A stretch of 32,393 bases of DNA from Caldifarciminota bacterium (lineage in GTDB: Bacteria > Hydrothermota > Hydrothermia > LBFQ01 > DSFT01): positions 1 to 32,393 of the forward strand of contig JALSOK010000114.1 in NCBI GenBank assembly GCA_026986535.1, given 5' to 3'. This document shows positions 12,661 through 20,809 of this stretch, one piece after another. The notes under the pieces were generated by a model. The model made no database searches. It was not told the DNA's origin and saw only the letters and a list, made by a program, of their open reading frames with translations. The translations under genes and the position numbers were made by a program. Positions within the stretch are counted from its first letter, which is position 1, and every line of letters starts with the position of its first letter.

Positions 12661-15429
12661 ATGGGAAAGGATTACAAGGACACATTGAATCTTCCCAGAA
12701 CCGAGTTTCCCATGAGGGCCAATCTTGCCCGCAGGGAGCCCAGGTTTCAGAAGTTCTGGGAGGAAAACAGGGTCTTTTATAAGCTGGCTTACGAGAGGGA
12801 GGGGGAGAAGTTCGTTCTCCACGATGGCCCCCCTTATGCAAATGGTCATATTCACCTGGGGCATGCAGAGAACAAGGTTCTCAAAGACATCGTGAATAAG
12901 TACAAGGCCCTCAAGGGGTACAGGATTCCCTTCGTCCCGGGATGGGATACCCATGGTATGCCCATAGAGAATAAAGTCATAAGCGAGGAGGGGGTCAGGA
13001 AGCTCGTGGATGACCCGGAGAAGTTCAGGGATCCTCAGGTAAAGGCGTACATAAGGGAAAAGTGCAGAATATTCGCCCTCCACTGGGTGGATGTCCAGAG
13101 GGAGGAATTCAAGAGGCTGGGCGTATTTGCCGACTGGGAGAACCCCTATATCACCCTGGATAAGCATTATGAGGCCTCGGAGCTGGAGATATTCGCTTAT
13201 CTGGTGGAGGAGGGGTATATTTACAGGGAAAGGCTTCCTGTCCACTGGTGTCCCCACTGCCGGACCGCTCTGGCCATGGCTGAAATCGAATATAAGGACA
13301 AGGAAGATCCATCCCTTTACTTCATGGCCCGCCAGAAGGATGGGGAGCTGTATATCCTCGTGTGGACCACAACCCCATGGACCCTGATTTCCAACAGGGC
13401 GTTTGCCTTTTCTGCGGATATAGATTATGTTATAGTCCATCACAGGGGCAGGAGAATTGCCCTTGCAAAGTCCAGACTGAATGTCCTCGATGGGGATTAC
13501 GAGATTTTAGAAGAGGTCAGGGGAGATTACTTCGAGGGGATGGTCTTCGAGCATCCCCTTTTCCCTGACAGGGAGTCCCCCGCCATAATGGTGGATTTCG
13601 TCTCCACAGAGGAGGGTACCGGAATAGTCCACATAGCTCCGGGCCATGGAAGGGAGGACTTCGAAGCGGGAAGGAAGTATTCTCTGGAGATCTTCTCGCC
13701 CGTGGATGAGTATGGAAGATTCACCGCGGAAGCCGATAAGCAGACATCGCACCCCCTGGGGGTGGCGGGGCTCGTTTATCACGAGGGGGGAAAAAGGGCC
13801 ATAGAGAGGCTCAGGGAAAGGGGGCTCCTTTACCGTCTTGAGTCCATCGTTCACTCCTATCCCCATTGCTGGAGATGCAAGAATCCCCTCATTTTCAGGG
13901 CCACGAGCCAGTGGTTCCTCAATCTGGAGCATAAGGACCTCAGGAAGCGGGCTCTCAAGGCCATAGATGATGTAAAGTGGATTCCTCCCCAGAGCAGGAA
14001 CAGAATTTACGCCTCGGTGAAGGAGAGGCCCGACTGGGTCCTTTCCCGCCAGAGGGTGTGGGGGGTTTTCATTCCGGCCGTAAAGTGCACCAGCTGTGGA
14101 AGGTCCATTCTGGACCCCGGGGTGATTAAAAATGTGGCGAGGATGACCCACGAGGAGGGGTCTGATGTCTGGTTGCTCAAACCCGTGGAGTACTTCCTGT
14201 ACGAGGGGTTCAAGTGTCCCCACTGCGGGGCCACGGAGGGTTTCGATAAGGAGTACGATATACTGGATGTGTGGTTCGATTCGGGTGCCACGGGCCTTAT
14301 AGTACTCAATTCCTCTCCCCGCCTCAGGTGGCCTGCCGATATGTATCTGGAGGGCTCGGATCAGCACCGCGGATGGTTCAACGCCTCCCTGATGCTGGGA
14401 ATGGCTGTCAAGAACGAGCCCCCCTACAGGGAGGTGGTCACCCATGGGTGGACCCTCGATGAGCACGGGAGGGCCATGCATAAATCCCTGGGCAATGTGA
14501 TTCCACCATCCCAGATTATAGAGAAGTATGGGGCCGATATACTGAGGCTCTGGGTGGCATCTTCTGACTATACGCAGGATATCAGGCTCGGAGAGCAGAT
14601 ACTCAGGGGTCTGGTGGATGCTTACAGGAAGATAAGGAACACATACCGGTTCATGCTTTCCAACCTCTACGATTTCACGCAGGAGGACATGGTCCCATAC
14701 GAACAGCTGGAGGACCTCGATAGATACATGCTCCACAGGTATGCCCTGCTGGTGGAGAGGGTGGATGAATTCTACGACAGGTATGAATTTCACAGGGTTT
14801 ACAAGGAATACTTCCACTTCGTAAATGTGGAGCTCTCATCCTTCTATCTGGATGTGCTTAAGGACAGGCTCTATACCTACAGGGCCGACAGCCTTCCGAG
14901 ACGCTCCGCCCAGACTGTCATCTATCATATTCTCAGGGGTATACTGGTCATGTTCGCCCCTGTCCTTTCCCATACAGCAGAGGAGGCCTACCAGTTCCTT
15001 CCATTCAAAGACGAAGTGAGCGTGTTCTTCGAATCCTTCCCCCGGATACGCGGGGAGTGGATTGACCGGGAGCTGGCTTCCGAGTTCGAAAGGCTTCTGG
15101 AGGTCAGGGAGAGGGTTTTCCCTGTGCTGGAGGTGGCCAGGAAGGAGAAGAAGATTATAGGCAGCAATCTGGATGCCAGGGTTTATCTCTGGAGCGGGGA
15201 TGAAGACCTTATGCGTCTTCTGGAGAGGCGCAGGGATGACCTGAGGGAGATACTTGTTGTTTCCCAGGTGGCCCTCGAGAGGGGAGGGGATGTGACCACC
15301 GAGGAGGACGGCCTCTTCGTGGGGGTGAGCCATGCGCAGGGGGAGAAGTGCGAGAGGTGCTGGGTATGGACCACGGATATAAAGGATGGATTGTGTCCCA
15401 AGTGCAGGGTGGCTCTTGGACTTGAGTGA
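12661..15429 (+). CDS. ileS: Isoleucyl-tRNA synthetase
   Basis: 922 aa; HDGPPYANGHIHLGHAENKVLKDIV, PGWDTHGMPIE, GSDQHRGWF, MHKSLGN, C-terminal CERCWVW...CPKC zinc site; SD AGGAGG. Confidence 0.97.
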   Translation: MGKDYKDTLNLPRTEFPMRANLARREPRFQKFWEENRVFYKLAYEREGEKFVLHDGPPYANGHIHLGHAENKVLKDIVNKYKALKGYRIPFVPGWDTHGMPIENKVISEEGVRKLVDDPEKFRDPQVKAYIREKCRIFALHWVDVQREEFKRLGVFADWENPYITLDKHYEASELEIFAYLVEEGYIYRERLPVHWCPHCRTALAMAEIEYKDKEDPSLYFMARQKDGELYILVWTTTPWTLISNRAFAFSADIDYVIVHHRGRRIALAKSRLNVLDGDYEILEEVRGDYFEGMVFEHPLFPDRESPAIMVDFVSTEEGTGIVHIAPGHGREDFEAGRKYSLEIFSPVDEYGRFTAEADKQTSHPLGVAGLVYHEGGKRAIERLRERGLLYRLESIVHSYPHCWRCKNPLIFRATSQWFLNLEHKDLRKRALKAIDDVKWIPPQSRNRIYASVKERPDWVLSRQRVWGVFIPAVKCTSCGRSILDPGVIKNVARMTHEEGSDVWLLKPVEYFLYEGFKCPHCGATEGFDKEYDILDVWFDSGATGLIVLNSSPRLRWPADMYLEGSDQHRGWFNASLMLGMAVKNEPPYREVVTHGWTLDEHGRAMHKSLGNVIPPSQIIEKYGADILRLWVASSDYTQDIRLGEQILRGLVDAYRKIRNTYRFMLSNLYDFTQEDMVPYEQLEDLDRYMLHRYALLVERVDEFYDRYEFHRVYKEYFHFVNVELSSFYLDVLKDRLYTYRADSLPRRSAQTVIYHILRGILVMFAPVLSHTAEEAYQFLPFKDEVSVFFESFPRIRGEWIDRELASEFERLLEVRERVFPVLEVARKEKKIIGSNLDARVYLWSGDEDLMRLLERRRDDLREILVVSQVALERGGDVTTEEDGLFVGVSHAQGEKCERCWVWTTDIKDGLCPKCRVALGLE

Positions 15430-15434
15430 TGCGT

Positions 15435-15452
15435 GCGGGGTTGCCCCGCTTT
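15435..15452 (+). terminator. Rho-independent-like terminator of ileS, fused to the next promoter
   Basis: GCGGGG-TTG-CCCCGC followed by TTT, which is also the start of the TTTAAAAT box of the next gene. Confidence 0.6.
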
Positions 15453-15477
15453 AAAATTTGTCAAATAGGGAGGAGCC

Positions 15478-15975
15478 ATGAAGCAGATTATCCTCAAGCT
15501 GAACGAATTGAGGAAGGGGAAGAACACATTCCATGTGTCCTCCACGGCCGGTGAACTCGACCTGGAAGACATAGATTATCCCATAGTGGGAAACATAGAC
15601 ACCCACATAGAGATTTACAGGAATCGCAATAATTACGAAATCAAACTCAGGACCCGATTCGTATTCAGACTGACATGCTCCAGATGCCTGACCGAGTTCG
15701 AAAAGCAGTTCGAAGACCTGGGCGCATTCTACCTGAAGAAAGGGGAAGTTCCGGATATACCCGAAGGCATGATAAAGGATGAGTACATAGAAACCCTTTA
15801 TGTTTCGGGCGACGAATATGACCTGGCTCCCATCATACGGGAACAGGTGCTCCTGTCCATTCCCATGAAGCCCCTGTGCTCCGATTCCTGCACGGTTCCC
15901 GAGTACGATTCCGGAATAGATGAGGTGGATTCCAGGTGGGCGGATCTGATTAAACTCAAAGAGAAGCTGATGTAA
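15478..15975 (+). CDS. YceD/DUF177 family protein
   Basis: 165 aa; LDLEDIDYPIVGNIDTHIEIYRNRNNYEIKLRTRFVFRLTCSRCLTEFEK ... YDLAPIIREQVLLSIPMKPLCSDSC; SD GGGAGGAG. Confidence 0.85.
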   Translation: MKQIILKLNELRKGKNTFHVSSTAGELDLEDIDYPIVGNIDTHIEIYRNRNNYEIKLRTRFVFRLTCSRCLTEFEKQFEDLGAFYLKKGEVPDIPEGMIKDEYIETLYVSGDEYDLAPIIREQVLLSIPMKPLCSDSCTVPEYDSGIDEVDSRWADLIKLKEKLM

Positions 15976-15988
15976 AATTTTGGAAACT

Positions 15989-16462
15989 ATGCATCTGGAT
16001 GTTTATACGCGGGTGGGGAAGGTGACTGTGAGGGGGCTGAGGGACAGGCCCGGTGTTGCGGCAGATATCTTCTCCGAACTGGTGAAGAGGAATATAGAAG
16101 TTCTGGCTGTCAGTTTCGACGCCCCGATTGGGGGAAGGGCGGATTTTGCTTTCGTGGTGTGGGAGAGCCAGGTGGAGGATGCGAGGGGATACCTTTACGC
16201 TCTGCTTTACGATTTTCCCGAGGTGGAGGTGTTTGCCGATGATGGGGTGGCCCTCCTGAAGTTTACGGGAGGGGACCGCCTTCAGATGATAGCAGATGCC
16301 TTCAACATAGTGGCCAGCACCGGAGCCAACATAGAGATGATCAGTTCGGGTGAAAATGAGCTTTTTCTGCTCATAAGGGAGCCCATGGTGGAGAGCGTGG
16401 TGGAGATGTTCAAAATTATCTATCCTTCGTCCACAGTGCTCGTAAACGGGAAGGAGATGTAA
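15989..16462 (+). CDS. Tandem ACT-domain protein resembling the aspartokinase regulatory (beta) region
   Basis: VTVRGLRDRPGVAADIFSELVKRNIEVL and second repeat QMIADAFNIVASTGANIEMISSGENELFLLI, with no kinase domain. Track start 15980 is a TTG; ATG at 15989 preferred. Confidence 0.75.
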   Translation: MHLDVYTRVGKVTVRGLRDRPGVAADIFSELVKRNIEVLAVSFDAPIGGRADFAFVVWESQVEDARGYLYALLYDFPEVEVFADDGVALLKFTGGDRLQMIADAFNIVASTGANIEMISSGENELFLLIREPMVESVVEMFKIIYPSSTVLVNGKEM

Positions 16463-16464
16463 AA

Positions 16465-16824
16465 ATGATCAGGATTCTCAAGGGTAAACTGCATAATGCC
16501 ACGATTACGGACAAGTATCTTCACTATACGGGTAGTCTTGGAATAGATGCTGAGCTGATGGAAAAGGCGGGAATAAAGCCCTACGAAGAGATTCTGGTGG
16601 TCAATATAACCAATGGGGAAAGATTCGTCACCTACGCCATAGAAGAGGAAAGGGGTTCCAGGAGAATTGTTCTGAACGGGGCTGCTGCCCGTCTGGGGGA
16701 GGTGGGGGACCGGGTTATCATCATGGCTTTCCGATGTGTGGATGAGGATAAGTACGACAGCTACAGGCCCACCGTTGTAATCCTGGGGCAGAATAACGAG
16801 GTGGAGAAGGTTATCAGGGAATAA
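16465..16824 (+). CDS. panD: Aspartate 1-decarboxylase
   Basis: 119 aa; MIRILKGKLHNATITDKYLHYTGSLGIDAELMEKAGI with the Gly-Ser self-processing site and NGAAARLGEVGDRVIIMAF. Confidence 0.94.
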   Translation: MIRILKGKLHNATITDKYLHYTGSLGIDAELMEKAGIKPYEEILVVNITNGERFVTYAIEEERGSRRIVLNGAAARLGEVGDRVIIMAFRCVDEDKYDSYRPTVVILGQNNEVEKVIRE

Positions 16825-16861
16825 TCGGTTCCTTTCTTCGGGTCGGGTCATTTCTGCACTC

Positions 16862-16905
16862 CAAATTTTCCTATAAATTCAGTCGATTTTATACTTTAAA
16901 ATTTG
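16862..16905. promoter_or_regulatory. Nested inverted repeat overlapping the SOD promoter
   Basis: CAAATTTT (16862-16869) / AAAATTTG (16898-16905) outside TATAAATTC (16872-16880) / GATTTTATA (16885-16893). Right outer arm overlaps the TAAAAT box at 16897-16902. Confidence 0.55.
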
Positions 16906-16926
16906 AGAAATAACAGGAGGTGGAAC

Positions 16927-17556
16927 ATGGCGTTCAAAAAATACGAGCCCATAGATTTCAAGAAGGTGAGGCCCCAGCTGTGGGAGATGGATGGAATCTC
17001 TGCCCGCACTATGGATGAGCATATAAAGCTGTATCTGGGATATGTAGCCAAGTACAACGAGGGGATGGAGCTTCTGGAGCGCATGCCCGGGGAATTCTAC
17101 GAGAAGGCCAACCCCACCCTCTCCCACCTGAGGGCGATAAAGGTGGATATAACACGGGCCATCGGTGGCACCAAGAACCACGAGCTCTACTTCGGACACC
17201 TGGGGGGTGAGGGTGGAAAGCCTGAGGGAAGACTTATGGAGCAGATAGAGAAGGATTTCGGCTCCTACGATAGGTTTTACAGGGAATTGAGGGCAACGGC
17301 CATGGCTGCCCGTGGATGGGCATGGGTTGCGTACGATTACGATTTCAAGAGGCTCATGATTGCCATAGGGGATGAGCAGAACATTTATCCAATATGGAAT
17401 GCCCAGCTCATACTGGGTATAGATGTGTTTGAGCATGCCTTCTTCATAGATTACGGAACTGCAAAGGGCAAGTATCTGGATGCCTTCTTCGCCAATCTGG
17501 ACTGGAAGGTGGTGGAGGAGAACTTCGAAAAGGCCATAAAGAGAGATATAGGGTAA
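16927..17556 (+). CDS. Fe/Mn superoxide dismutase family protein
   Basis: Start ATG 16927 after SD AGGAGGTG. Candidate metal ligands kept: MDEHIK, GGTKNHELYF, GIDVFEHAFFIDY. Confidence 0.85.
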   Translation: MAFKKYEPIDFKKVRPQLWEMDGISARTMDEHIKLYLGYVAKYNEGMELLERMPGEFYEKANPTLSHLRAIKVDITRAIGGTKNHELYFGHLGGEGGKPEGRLMEQIEKDFGSYDRFYRELRATAMAARGWAWVAYDYDFKRLMIAIGDEQNIYPIWNAQLILGIDVFEHAFFIDYGTAKGKYLDAFFANLDWKVVEENFEKAIKRDIG

Positions 17557-17560
17557 GCAT

Positions 17561-17578
17561 GGGGGCTGTCATGCCCCC
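17561..17578. terminator. Hairpin terminator between convergent SOD and mtaD-like genes
   Basis: GGGGGC-TGTCAT-GCCCCC within the 23-bp convergent gap, followed on + by TCTATTT. Confidence 0.6.
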
Positions 17579-17579
17579 T

Positions 17580-18881
17580 CTATTTCAAAGCACTCAGGAT
17601 TCTCTCTTTCAGTATTCGGGCATTGTGGGCTATTTTCTCCGGGTCCAGCGTCTTGAGCTCCCTTTTCTCCATGAGAATTCTGCCGTTGACCAGGACACTC
17701 TGCACATCGCTTCCCTTTGCAGCGTATACCAGGTGGGAATAGGGGTCGTATATGGGCATCATGTGGAACCCCGAGAGGGAAACCGTTATGAGGTCTGCCC
17801 TCTTCCCTACCTCTACACTTCCCACGATGCCGTCTATTCCAAGCACCATTGCTCCCCCTATGGTGGCCATTCTGACCACCTCCCGGGCGTTCATGACCGT
17901 GGGATCCAGTCTGTGAACTTTGTGGACCAGGGCGGCGCTCCTCATCTCGTCCACCATGTCCAGGTCATTGTTAGATGCGGCTCCATCCGGTGCGAGCCCC
18001 ACCTTCACCCCCCTCTTCAGCATATCGGGGACTGGAGCCACTCCGCTGGCCAGCTTCATGTTGCTCTGTGTGTTGTGGGCAACGCCCACTCCCCTCTCCC
18101 TGAAGATGTCTATTTCTTCCCCGTCCAGCCACACGCTGTGGGCTGCGATAAACCCATCGAATAACACCCCGATGGAATCCAGATACCTGACGGGTGTGGT
18201 TCCGTACTGCTTTTTAATCTGCTGGACTTCAGCCCTCGTTTCCGACACATGCATGTGGAGGGGAACCCCGTACCTGCGGGCCATTTCGTATCCCCTGAGT
18301 ATTAAGTCCCTCGAGCACGAATAGGGGGCATGCAGGCCCATTACGGGATAAATGAGCTCATCTTCTTTCCAGTTTTTTATGAAGCTTTCTGCTATGGCCA
18401 GCCCTTCATCGGGGCTTTTCGCTGAGGGGGTCGGGAAGTCTATGACACCCTCGGAAATGAATCCCCTCATGCCTGCCTCCCTCGTGATGCGGGCTGTTAT
18501 TTCTGGGAAGAAGTACATGTCGTTGAAGGTGGTGGTTCCGCTGGAAATCATCTCTGCAAGGGCCAGAGGTACGGACAGCTCTATGAATTCTTCATCCACC
18601 ACCCTGTTCTCCGCCGGCCAGATATAGTTCTGTAGCCAGTCCATGAGCTCCCTATCGTCTGCAAGCCCCCTGAACCCCACCATGGCTATGTGGGTGTGGG
18701 TGTTTATGAAGCCGGGCATAAGGATTGCCGGTCTGTCGTCTATCACATACGCCCCATCTTCCTGGATCCCCTTCCCCACGGCTTTTATAATGCCATCTTC
18801 CACAAGTACGGCACCATCTTCGATTATGGTGTCATTCTCGTCCATGGTCAGGATGTAATCGGCCTTTATGAGAATCTTCAT
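17580..18881 (-). CDS. mtaD: Amidohydrolase, 5'-methylthioadenosine/S-adenosylhomocysteine deaminase family
   Basis: MPGFINTHTHIAMVGFRGLADD..LMDWLQNYIWPAE, LHMHVSET, AHSVWL, AHNTQSNMKLASGVAPVP, GLAPDGAASNNDLDM. Track start at 18887 is TTG; ATG 18881 preferred, 6 nt after TATAAT with TTGAAC 16 bp further upstream. Confidence 0.88.
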   Translation of the reverse strand: MKILIKADYILTMDENDTIIEDGAVLVEDGIIKAVGKGIQEDGAYVIDDRPAILMPGFINTHTHIAMVGFRGLADDRELMDWLQNYIWPAENRVVDEEFIELSVPLALAEMISSGTTTFNDMYFFPEITARITREAGMRGFISEGVIDFPTPSAKSPDEGLAIAESFIKNWKEDELIYPVMGLHAPYSCSRDLILRGYEMARRYGVPLHMHVSETRAEVQQIKKQYGTTPVRYLDSIGVLFDGFIAAHSVWLDGEEIDIFRERGVGVAHNTQSNMKLASGVAPVPDMLKRGVKVGLAPDGAASNNDLDMVDEMRSAALVHKVHRLDPTVMNAREVVRMATIGGAMVLGIDGIVGSVEVGKRADLITVSLSGFHMMPIYDPYSHLVYAAKGSDVQSVLVNGRILMEKRELKTLDPEKIAHNARILKERILSALK

Positions 18882-18911
18882 GGCCAAATTATAAATTCCA
18901 CCTCCTTCCGT

Positions 18912-19580
18912 TCAATCGGGAAGCATATACAGCATGGCCATCAATGCACCGGAAGAACTGTAGAAGAAATGGGCCACCAGGCTGTATGTCAGGTTATCCG
19001 TGGACATGAAGGAAGCGTAGGATACCGTTGCAATGGCGAGCAGAATTCCGGCTAATACCCCTATGGTCCATCTCATACCCAGGTCACTGCCCCAGAATAT
19101 GCGCAGAACTGCGGATGCCACCAGAATCAGAAACAGGGACAGCCCTGTCAGTATCCAGCCCAGGAGGGAAATCTCGTTGTTTATGCCCATGTAGATGGCT
19201 ATGGCGGAGAGGAATGCAAAGACTATGAGAACCTGTATCCACTCCTTCAGTTCGAGGCTGTAGCCCATGCTGTAGAGGTTTATGAACATGAACACCACGC
19301 CTATAATGAGGAAGATGTATCCGATTATATTCAGTGTGTGGGACAGGCTTCCATGCGTGAGGAATCCGGCAGTTATGAACAATCCTCCCGTTCCCAGAAA
19401 TGCTATCAGTTTCGCTCTGGCCGTCTCCAGTTTCAGGGATATGGCCTTTCTCCATGCAACGAGTGCGAATATTAAGAAGCTCAGAGCACTGACCAGGTGA
19501 ATATTCTGGGGATTCGTAATAGCAAAATGGGTATAAATCAAAGCAATGGACGCTATAAAAATGGATACAAGTACCAGCAT
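18912..19580 (-). CDS. Multi-pass membrane protein of unknown function
   Basis: 222 aa with about 7-8 hydrophobic segments; TAAAAT box 6 nt upstream of ATG. Confidence 0.75.
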   Translation of the reverse strand: MLVLVSIFIASIALIYTHFAITNPQNIHLVSALSFLIFALVAWRKAISLKLETARAKLIAFLGTGGLFITAGFLTHGSLSHTLNIIGYIFLIIGVVFMFINLYSMGYSLELKEWIQVLIVFAFLSAIAIYMGINNEISLLGWILTGLSLFLILVASAVLRIFWGSDLGMRWTIGVLAGILLAIATVSYASFMSTDNLTYSLVAHFFYSSSGALMAMLYMLPD

Positions 19581-19634
19581 GACCCAATTTTACAGCGTCT
19601 ATAGATATTCTGTTGGAAATCAGTGATTTAAAAT

Positions 19635-19763
19635 ATGGGAAATTGTGGCTGTTCCCTGCCTGCACCCGACGGGCCCCTCCCGGGCTTTCTGTGTCGGCCC
19701 TGTGGAAGCGAATGGAGACCCGTGTCCCTTGAAATCGGTATTGGAAATGCTTTAAACTTTTAG
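19635..19763 (+). CDS. Candidate 42-aa Cys-rich microprotein (or structured RNA)
   Basis: Open frame MGNCGCSLPAPDGPLPGFLCRPCGSEWRPVSLEIGIGNALNF* with CxC and CxxC, in the gap between a divergent gene and tRNA-Glu. Below the 60-aa track cutoff; no SD. Confidence 0.3.
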   Translation: MGNCGCSLPAPDGPLPGFLCRPCGSEWRPVSLEIGIGNALNF

Positions 19764-19768
19764 GACAA

Positions 19769-19843
19769 GCCCCCATCGTCTAGCCTGGTCCAGGACGCCA
19801 GGTTCTCAACCTGGAAACCCGGGTTCAAATCCCGGTGGGGGCG
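19769..19843 (+). tRNA. tRNA-Glu (anticodon CTC)
   Basis: Full cloverleaf: GCCCCCA/TGGGGGC acceptor, GTCTAGCCTGGTCCAGGAC D arm, CCAGG-TTCTCAA-CCTGG anticodon arm, CCGGG-TTCAAAT-CCCGG T arm, discriminator G; CCA not encoded. TAAACT box at 19753-19758. Confidence 0.96.
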
Positions 19844-19845
19844 CT

Positions 19846-20412
19846 TCACTCTTCTGTTTCCCTCCTCATGAGCCTGTAGAGAACTGCCGGTTCTATTATC
19901 TCTATACCCAGTTTCCTTGCGAGGTCTATCTGTCCCTCATCGGCTGTGGACAGGGAAGCATCTTCCTGAAGGGCCAGCAGAATGGTGTCTATGTCTTCTT
20001 TCGAATCCACTATCCCTTCCCTCATCACCCGCCTGTAATTATCCCTGAGATACCTGATGGCTTCCTTCTCCTCCTTATCCCTGAACTCCCTTACGGCCTT
20101 TTCTGCAACCCTCAGCCCCCTGTTTATCCTGTCCCGCATCTGTGCGAGGAAATCGTAAAGGACAATGCCCGGAATGCGGACTTCGTACTTGTTGGGGGTT
20201 TTTATGCGGACCACCCTGTAGAAATCCACTGGAAGTTCCTGAAAGAATGTCTTTAACTCTTCGACCGTCGATGGAGTGGCGTATATTTCGTAGCCCGAAT
20301 CTCCTGCCAGATGTATAAATTCCTCCATGGCCTCTTCCAGGCTTCTGGCTATTTCTCTGGTGCTGTACGGATTTGTAATTACGCTCGTATCTATTACAAC
20401 CTTCCTCTTCAC
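19846..20412 (-). CDS. HARP-type protein-only RNase P (PIN-domain; 'RNA ligase partner'/Homolog of Aquifex RNase P family)
   Basis: 188 aa, GTG start. VVIDTSVITNP, EEAMEEFIHLA, IRDN-like helical insert RDRINRGLRVAEKAVRE..YRRVMREGIVDSKEDIDTILLALQEDASLSTADEGQIDLARKLGIEIIEP matches remembered HARP/Aq_880 family sequence pattern with conserved Asp residues. Confidence 0.88.
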   Translation of the reverse strand: MKRKVVIDTSVITNPYSTREIARSLEEAMEEFIHLAGDSGYEIYATPSTVEELKTFFQELPVDFYRVVRIKTPNKYEVRIPGIVLYDFLAQMRDRINRGLRVAEKAVREFRDKEEKEAIRYLRDNYRRVMREGIVDSKEDIDTILLALQEDASLSTADEGQIDLARKLGIEIIEPAVLYRLMRRETEE

Positions 20413-20413
20413 T

Positions 20414-20785
20414 TCAATCCTCCACCAGTTCTATCAGTATCCTGTGGGTGGAATCGAGGTCCAGGAATACCACGCGGGGTGCAGTGATTCCCTTTTCTAT
20501 GGGGGTTATGGGAGGAAAGTCCTTCAGATAATCTTCCAGGCGCTTCACCTTAAAAGCCAGATGGTGTATTCCATTGCCCCTCTTCTTGAGGAACTTGCTT
20601 ATGGCTGTATCCTCTCTCATCGGTGTCATGACCTCTATCCTTACATTTTCGAGGCTGAACACCGCTATCCTGAGGCCCCTGCCTTCGTCAACTTCTATTT
20701 TCGGTTCCACCCCGAAGAGTTTCCTGTAAGAATTTACGGTTTCCTCGAAATCGTTGACCGCTATCGCGACATGGTCCAGCTTCAT
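20414..20785 (-). CDS. VOC/glyoxalase family, methylmalonyl-CoA epimerase-like
   Basis: 123 aa; MKLDHVAIAVNDFEETVNSYRKLFGVEP, ISKFLKKRGNGIHHLAFKV, ILIELVED. Confidence 0.8.
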   Translation of the reverse strand: MKLDHVAIAVNDFEETVNSYRKLFGVEPKIEVDEGRGLRIAVFSLENVRIEVMTPMREDTAISKFLKKRGNGIHHLAFKVKRLEDYLKDFPPITPIEKGITAPRVVFLDLDSTHRILIELVED

Positions 20786-20809
20786 GTGTAAAAATCTAAA
20801 GGACCGTCC

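Noticed and set aside
13507-14817. 436-aa minus-strand ORF
   Set aside because: Antisense to ileS; explained by codon bias that avoids reverse-strand stops.
19641-19750. 4.5S/SRP RNA or RNase P RNA in the gap before tRNA-Glu
   Set aside because: The SRP GGAAG..AGCAG domain IV motif is absent and the gap is too short for RNase P RNA; kept only as an unassigned candidate RNA or microprotein.
20786-20809. AGGAC-G-GTCCT as a terminator between the HTH and VOC genes
   Set aside because: A one-nt loop is too short for a hairpin; at most a small palindromic site.
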